A DNA stretch of 22,195 bases from a virus, in IMG/VR virus record IMGVR_UViG_3300020020_000167, positions 1 to 22,195 of that record, one strand, 5' to 3'. Positions 18,124 through 22,195 of the stretch are shown here, one piece after another (the first letter of the stretch is position 1; every line of letters starts with the position of its first letter). The position numbers and the translations under genes are program-made. The notes under the pieces were generated by a model. That model saw only the letters and a program-made list of their open reading frames with translations. It made no database searches and was not told the DNA's origin.

Positions 18124-19182
18124 ATGGAAGACACAGCACCAGCACCCGTAGAGAGCCCTGCCGCAGCGCCGGCTACCACTGACGCCCCCGCACCCCGTAA
18201 TCGCTCGGAGGCTGTGACGCGTGCCCGTGAGGCCTTCAAGCAGGCCCTTGTGGCTCGTGCCGAAGCGGCAAAAACCGCTCCTGTAGAGGCGCCTGCCCCT
18301 GCGGAAACTCCTGCGCCCGTAGCGGAAACGACCCCGGCAGCATCGGCAGAGAAACCGGCAGAGCCTGCCCCTGCGGCCCCCTCTCCGGACATGGCAGCGG
18401 CTATCGCTAAGGCTCTCCAGGACGCCATGGCTTCGGACCGTACGCGCTACGAGACCGAACAGCGGGCCAAGACTCTTGAGTCGGAACTCAAGAGCGAGCG
18501 AGACCGCTTCGCCAAGCTCAACGAAGACCCCATCCGTAAGGCCTTCATCGAAGGTAAGACCTTTGAGCAGGTCACGCAGGACATCGTAGATAAGAAGTAC
18601 GAGCCTGTAAGCACGGAGGAGCTTCGCTTTCGCGAGCTTCAGGAGCAAGTCGCGCAAGAGCGCGCCAAGCGCGAAGCCATCGAAAAGCGCTTTGAGGCCG
18701 AGGACGCCTCGAAAGAGCACCAACGTCGGCTGACGACGGCCAAAGAGAAGCTTACGCAGAGTGCGGACAAGTACCCCTTCGTCAACGCTCTGGATTGGAT
18801 GCACGAGCAAGCGGTGAATCTCCATCGTGCGAGGGAAGGCGAAGGCGTCGACCTCGACACAGTGTTTGGAGAACTCAACGCGGCAGCTCAAGGAGATCTG
18901 CGCCGAGTGATCGGCTCTGACGCAGCGCTCAAGCAGCTTTTCTCTGATGAGACGATCAAAAATAGGGTGCTTGCGGTCCTCGGAACTGCAGCCACGCCAA
19001 AGCCTGTTACGCCCGCTGAGCAAGCAGTTGCAGCACCGAAAACCCCGACTCCGGAAGGTCCGAAGTCGATCCCGACCCGAAAGGTTGGGGAGTCCGGCGA
19101 ACGCGTTTCGCGTAAGGCCCCTACGGCCGAGGAACGCCGGGCTAACGCTGCTGCAATGTTCAAGCGCCTTTCAGGCAAGTAA
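18124..19182 (+). CDS. Probable scaffolding protein (352 aa)
   Basis: ATG with AGAGGA upstream, 9 bases after the portal gene. The first 100 residues are a low-complexity Pro/Ala/Glu-rich linker (APAPAETPAPVAETTPAA); then a long charged helical region likely to form coiled coils (ETEQRAKTLESELKSERDRF and FRELQEQVAQERAKREAIEK), and a basic end (RKAPTAEERRANAAAMFKRL). This layout and the place between portal and major capsid protein are those of scaffolds: a helical rod with a basic capsid-binding C-terminus. No direct sequence match is claimed. Confidence 0.72.
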   Translation: MEDTAPAPVESPAAAPATTDAPAPRNRSEAVTRAREAFKQALVARAEAAKTAPVEAPAPAETPAPVAETTPAASAEKPAEPAPAAPSPDMAAAIAKALQDAMASDRTRYETEQRAKTLESELKSERDRFAKLNEDPIRKAFIEGKTFEQVTQDIVDKKYEPVSTEELRFRELQEQVAQERAKREAIEKRFEAEDASKEHQRRLTTAKEKLTQSADKYPFVNALDWMHEQAVNLHRAREGEGVDLDTVFGELNAAAQGDLRRVIGSDAALKQLFSDETIKNRVLAVLGTAATPKPVTPAEQAVAAPKTPTPEGPKSIPTRKVGESGERVSRKAPTAEERRANAAAMFKRLSGK

Positions 19183-19194
19183 GGATTTTTTCTC

Positions 19195-20379
19195 ATGGCT
19201 GCAACACTCTCTCTCACTGAAATCACTCCGATTCTCAAGGAGCTTTACGTCGACGGCGTTGACGAAGAGCTGATCTACAAGAAGCACCCCCTCCTGGGCA
19301 TGCTGAAGCACACGCACAACTTTGGCGGCAAGTACCAGCACGTGACCGTCCGCCACGGCAAGGCTTCCGGCCGAAGCCACACGTTTGCGACCGCGCAGGC
19401 GAACGCCTACACGAGCCAGTACGCTGAGTTCGACGTCACCCGCGTGGATGACTACGGCGTTGCGAAGATCACCGGCGAGTCCGTAGATCTGGCGAAGACC
19501 GGCGAGGCGTCGATCATGATCGACGACCTTCAGGCCGAGATTGACGGCGTCCTGAGCACCCTTGGCGACAACGCCGCGAAGGAAGCCTACCGCTCGAACT
19601 CCGGTTCGCGCGGGCAGGTCGGCTCCGGCACCGCTTCCCCCATCGGTCTGAGCAACCCGGAGGACGTGTACTTCTGGGAGCAGGGCGACGTCATGACGGC
19701 GAACGACTCGGACGACGCGACCACGCCGCGCACGGGCACCGGCGTCATCACGGCGATCGACGAGGACACTGGCTCGATCACCTACACGGGTATCATCACC
19801 GCTCTCGCGGTCGGTGACTACCTGTTCAAGCAGGGTGACGAGGCTGTGGCGCAGGCCGGTCTGGCTGCTTGGGTGCCTGCCGCGGCTCCTTCGGCAACCC
19901 TCTTCTTCGGCGTCAACCGTTCGCTGAGCCCCACGCGCCTCGGCGGTATCCGTTTCAACGGTACCAGCTTCGGCTTCGAGGAGGTCTTCATTCGGGCCAA
20001 TGCTCGTCTTGCGCGCAGCAACGCGACCCCGGACTACTACTTCCTGAACCCCACGGACATGGCGAACTTCCAGGCTGCCGTGGCCGGTCAGAAGGTGGGC
20101 GTCGAGAGCCGTAGCTACAACATGGGCTTTGACGCTGTGTCGGCCTACGGTACCAAGCTGATCTCGGACCCGGATTGCCCCCGAGGCATCGCATGGGCTC
20201 TGGACATGGATCACTTCTGGTGGTCGACCCTTGGCGACGCCCCCCGCATCGTGAACGAGGACGGCCTTGAGCTGCTCCGTGCTGCTGCTGCTGACGCGTA
20301 CGAGCTGCGTGTTCTCTACCGCGGCAACTTCATTTGCGACGCGCCCGGCCTCATCGCCCGTATCTCTCTTCCAACTTAG
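19195..20379 (+). CDS. Major capsid protein, HK97-fold-like (394 aa)
   Basis: Shell subunit. ATG with GTAAGGA upstream, directly after the scaffold. Opens MAATLSLTEITPILKELYVD, then ELIYKKHPLLGMLKHTHNFG, GGKYQHVTVRHGKASGRSHT, typical of the extended N-arm and E-loop of podovirus-like capsid proteins. A Thr/Gly/Asp-rich insertion at about 165-205 may be a surface I-domain. The C-terminal half has RSYNMGFDAVSAYGTKLISD, DPDCPRGIAWALDMDHFWWS and GNFICDAPGLIARISL, a common end of HK97-fold shells. Position and composition make this assignment firm; the fold itself is inferred. Confidence 0.87.
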   Translation: MAATLSLTEITPILKELYVDGVDEELIYKKHPLLGMLKHTHNFGGKYQHVTVRHGKASGRSHTFATAQANAYTSQYAEFDVTRVDDYGVAKITGESVDLAKTGEASIMIDDLQAEIDGVLSTLGDNAAKEAYRSNSGSRGQVGSGTASPIGLSNPEDVYFWEQGDVMTANDSDDATTPRTGTGVITAIDEDTGSITYTGIITALAVGDYLFKQGDEAVAQAGLAAWVPAAAPSATLFFGVNRSLSPTRLGGIRFNGTSFGFEEVFIRANARLARSNATPDYYFLNPTDMANFQAAVAGQKVGVESRSYNMGFDAVSAYGTKLISDPDCPRGIAWALDMDHFWWSTLGDAPRIVNEDGLELLRAAAADAYELRVLYRGNFICDAPGLIARISLPT

Positions 20380-20394
20380 TGCTAGGGGGATTCT

Positions 20395-20817
20395 ATGACA
20401 ATGGCAGGACTCTCTAAGTACGACCTTCAGACCCCGGGCGTCAAGCACGTCCAGGTCGCGGGCTCGTTCGTTCCTAACGGCACGGGCGCTATCGCGGCCA
20501 CCATCGGCACCGGATTCTCTGTCGCCCGTACGGGCGTCGGCGTCTTCCGCGTGACCTTTACGGTCCCTTTCTACAACGTGGTCTCTCTTTGCGTCGGTTT
20601 CACGACTGACGACACGACCGATCACTACCTTCGGGTGGCTTCGCCCGTGCTGCCTACGGGCGGCGCTAACGGCTACTTCGATGTTACGCACCTTGTAGCC
20701 GCGGACGTCTCTGCGGCTCGCTGGGCCGCGGCAGACATCACGGCTTCGGGCGTGCTGCGTAAGCTGCACTTCCAGGCTGTTCTTGCCGAAAGCGACGTTC
20801 CCGGCGCTGGCGTCTGA
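20395..20817 (+). CDS. Capsid-associated beta protein, candidate decoration protein (140 aa)
   Basis: AGGGGGA precedes two possible ATGs (20395 and 20401); the second has more usual spacing and would remove two residues. MAGLSKYDLQTPGVKHVQVA, then FVPNGTGAIAATIGTGFSVA, GVFRVTFTVPFYNVVSLCVG; almost all beta with Gly/Ala/Thr, like a small jelly-roll or decoration domain. Placed directly after the major capsid gene, where decoration or cement proteins often lie. Function is inferred from position; a head-fibre base is an alternative. Confidence 0.6.
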   Translation: MTMAGLSKYDLQTPGVKHVQVAGSFVPNGTGAIAATIGTGFSVARTGVGVFRVTFTVPFYNVVSLCVGFTTDDTTDHYLRVASPVLPTGGANGYFDVTHLVAADVSAARWAAADITASGVLRKLHFQAVLAESDVPGAGV

Positions 20818-20825
20818 TTAGACTT

Positions 20826-20843
20826 GCCCCTCCTCGGAGGGGC
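20826..20843 (+). terminator. GC-rich hairpin, possible terminator or processing site
   Basis: GCCCCTCC and GGAGGGGC form an 8-base-pair stem with a very short loop, or 7 pairs with a CTCG tetraloop, 8 bases after the stop of the candidate decoration gene. It is followed only by TCTT, so full termination is doubtful; partial attenuation after the abundant capsid transcripts is plausible. Confidence 0.5.
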
Positions 20844-20860
20844 TCTTCCCGGAGTTCATT

Positions 20861-21562
20861 ATGAGCCGTCTTGTTTCTCTTAGTGACCTGCGGGAAGACG
20901 TGAGGATCCGCTACGATCTACCTACGTTCTCCGCATCAGGTTGGTGCACCGCAGCCGCGGTCAACCGCCTGATCAATGAGTCTGTCCAGCGCTTCCGGGC
21001 GATCCTCTCTGAGTCTTACGGGGACAACTATCTCCTAGGCTCGACGACGATCACCACGACGCCGGACATCCCCGTCTCTTCGCTGCCCTCGGATTGCTTC
21101 AAGCTCACAAAGCTTGCTTGGCGCAAGAGCGCAGAGCTTGCAGTGCCTGTAACCCGAGGCTCTGTCCACGACCTTACCCGAAGCACTCTTGCCTCCGAGG
21201 GTTGGACCCGCCCGAAGTACATCCTTACGGCAAACACCATTACCTGGGTGCCCGTCCCGAGCGAAGCCTACACCGTAGACTGCTGGTACCAGACTATCCT
21301 TGCGGACCTCTCCGCAGACGGGGACACCCTCGACTGCGGTCCGGGCTGGGCGGAGTGGATCGTTCTGGACGTCTGCCGGAAGCTAGCCTCGCGCGAACAG
21401 AAAGATCCTTCAGTCTGGCTTATGGAGCTAGGGCAGGCGGAGGCCTACGTGCGTACGCAGGCCCCAGACAGGGCCGAGACTGACGCGCTGGCCGTTCGTG
21501 ACGTCTACGGCGACGGCATGGGCGACCAAGAGCGCCGCGACTACGCTACACGGTGGGGCTGA
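20861..21562 (+). CDS. Head-tail adaptor / neck protein candidate (233 aa)
   Basis: ATG with GGAG about 7 bases upstream. MSRLVSLSDLREDVRIRYDL, then CTAAAVNRLINESVQRFRAI, SSLPSDCFKLTKLAWRKSAE, and TWVPVPSEAYTVDCWYQTIL, with a helical end (AEWIVLDVCRKLASREQKDP). Helical N-terminus, beta centre that looks like a small barrel, and helical C-terminus: the plan of phage adaptor proteins that dock below the portal. Position after the capsid genes supports this. Exact family not identified. The stop shares its A with the next start. Confidence 0.65.
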   Translation: MSRLVSLSDLREDVRIRYDLPTFSASGWCTAAAVNRLINESVQRFRAILSESYGDNYLLGSTTITTTPDIPVSSLPSDCFKLTKLAWRKSAELAVPVTRGSVHDLTRSTLASEGWTRPKYILTANTITWVPVPSEAYTVDCWYQTILADLSADGDTLDCGPGWAEWIVLDVCRKLASREQKDPSVWLMELGQAEAYVRTQAPDRAETDALAVRDVYGDGMGDQERRDYATRWG

Positions 21563-21861
21563 TGCGGTCCTTTCGCCGCAGGAATGACCACGACAAGGAC
21601 ATCGCAGACTTCCTTCAGTTCATAGAGAAGATCGCGATCTTGGGGTCTGTCTTCGTGGACGTCTCTCTTGCTGCGTCTACCGCGAATCAAGAGTTCCCTC
21701 ACGGGCTTGGGTACTCGTACACGGGCGCCGTGGTCGTCGGGCAGACTGCTGCCGTGGTCGTCTTCCCCGGACTTCCGGAGACGTCCTCAGACCCTCGCAA
21801 ACGTTTCGTCCTGGCTCAGGCCTCTGCTACCGCGCAAAACGTGCGCGTTTTGGTGTTTTGA
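21562..21861 (+). CDS. Small hypothetical head/tail protein (99 aa)
   Basis: The ATG in the TGATG overlap is preferred over the GTG three codons upstream. MRSFRRRNDHDKDIADFLQF, then EKIAILGSVFVDVSLAASTA, PHGLGYSYTGAVVVGQTAAV, ending ATAQNVRVLVF. The strands VFVDVSLA, F-PHGLGYSYTGAVVVG and NVRVLVF recall the small beta domains of phage receptor or fibre-associated proteins, where an N-x-x-F-P-H-G-L pattern is frequent. Function uncertain. The next gene starts one base after the stop. Confidence 0.62.
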   Translation: MRSFRRRNDHDKDIADFLQFIEKIAILGSVFVDVSLAASTANQEFPHGLGYSYTGAVVVGQTAAVVVFPGLPETSSDPRKRFVLAQASATAQNVRVLVF

Positions 21862-22195
21862 ATGCAAGAGCTAGAGCTAAAGATCCCTCTGAACGTAGGC
21901 GTTGATCAGACTTCTGTGGACGAGGCGATCCCTCTCGGTCGTCTCAAGGTCTCGGAGAATACGCGCCTTACGGCCAGGCGTGGGACTTCGGTCAAGTGCC
22001 CGGGGACAGAGTCTCTCGGCACCGTGACTAGCGCTCCTGACTGCATGGGGGCTGCCTCTTGTGGTGACGTGGACTCCACGATCCTGTACATGCGCCCGAA
22101 GTACGGGCAGCAACGCGTGATCGATTCGGACATCACGGCCGTTCGCTCTACCGTCGAGAATACGGCGCCTCAGAACGTCTATTTCCCCACGGAAA
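21862..22195 (+). CDS. Partial tail or head-completion protein (first 111 aa, cut by window end)
   Basis: ATG at 21862 directly after the previous stop. MQELELKIPLNVGVDQTSVD, then AIPLGRLKVSENTRLTARRG, TSVKCPGTESLG; the frame is open to the last base. The opening pattern (P-L-N-x-G-V, then L-G-x-L-x-x-x-E-N-x-R, then R-x-G-x-x-V-K-x-P-G) recalls the N-termini of large podovirus tail nozzle or tube proteins of the P22 gp10 / T7 gp12 kind. This is weak recognition; the full gene is needed. The frame is well supported by overlap with its neighbour and lack of stops. Confidence 0.6.
   Translation, partial: MQELELKIPLNVGVDQTSVDEAIPLGRLKVSENTRLTARRGTSVKCPGTESLGTVTSAPDCMGAASCGDVDSTILYMRPKYGQQRVIDSDITAVRSTVENTAPQNVYFPTE

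Noticed and set aside
17809-19023. Minus-strand open frame (404 codons)
   Set aside because: Shadow of the portal end and the Ala/Pro-rich scaffold gene; composition (Arg/Gly/Cys-rich) is that of a reverse complement.
19171-20769. Minus-strand open frame (532 codons)
   Set aside because: Exact shadow of the major capsid and following gene; full of Arg, Val and His typical of antisense translation.
1-22195. tRNA genes, CRISPR arrays, integrase, transposase, attachment sites
   Set aside because: None seen on reading both strands: no T-loop signature with matching acceptor ends, no regularly spaced repeat-spacer units, no recombinase motif. A lysogenic lifestyle cannot be judged from this window.

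Overview
The window is a contiguous stretch of a tailed double-stranded DNA phage (Caudoviricetes), or of a phage-like element. Every credible gene lies on the + strand. Genes are packed with ATGA, GTGA, TTGA or TGATG stop/start overlaps, the DNA is GC-rich, and GTG and TTG starts are common. The core is a prim-pol/D5-helicase, a terminase pair, a large portal, a separate scaffold-like protein without a fused protease, an HK97-fold-like capsid protein and head-completion genes. This fits a podovirus-like or siphovirus-like genome, but no tail gene is complete enough to decide. The host cannot be read directly. TTGAC-17-TANNNT promoters placed 6 bases before an ATG are typical of hosts that tolerate leaderless mRNAs (Deinococcota and Actinobacteriota are known examples); that is an inference only.

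Region 1 (1-3194): an 891-residue primase-helicase, a rho-independent terminator, then a gene-free and visibly AT-rich stretch with at least seven AGGGCAC/GTGCCCT iterons (one inside the primase 3' end) and two copies of a CTACACTGTAGG palindrome. This is the best replication-origin candidate.

Region 2 (3195-8864): a chain of small accessory genes, several of them tiny membrane proteins, driven by a recurrent promoter family. Mixed in are whole and broken HNH/AP2 homing endonucleases (3929-4303, 5230-5500, 7378-8220, 8638-8829). A segment at about 6283-6810 looks foreign: it begins where a zinc-knuckle ORF is cut off and ends where a Cys-rich gene has lost its start.

Region 3 (8871-10750): a lipoprotein zinc metalloprotease with a perfect HExxHxxGxxH motif, a GNAT acetyltransferase, and a GIY-YIG endonuclease carrying zinc knuckles. 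Paired CTTTACAG repeats, each with a 12-base period, flank the GIY-YIG gene and reappear near the end of terL.

Region 4 (10850-15877): small terminase, then about ten small genes including a second GNAT-like protein and an HNH nuclease with three zinc knuckles, then large terminase.

Region 5 (15890-22195): a promoter and hairpin leader, a short gene, portal, scaffold candidate, major capsid protein, a small capsid-associated candidate, a head-tail adaptor candidate, and the start of a larger head-completion or tail gene cut by the window end. The iterons would recruit the primase-helicase for replication, terminase would package DNA through the portal into the scaffold-built head, and the homing nucleases are probably selfish passengers. 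The most unusual points are the leaderless promoter family, the tandem CTTTACAG sites, the exported metalloprotease, and the mosaic insertion with homing-endonuclease debris.
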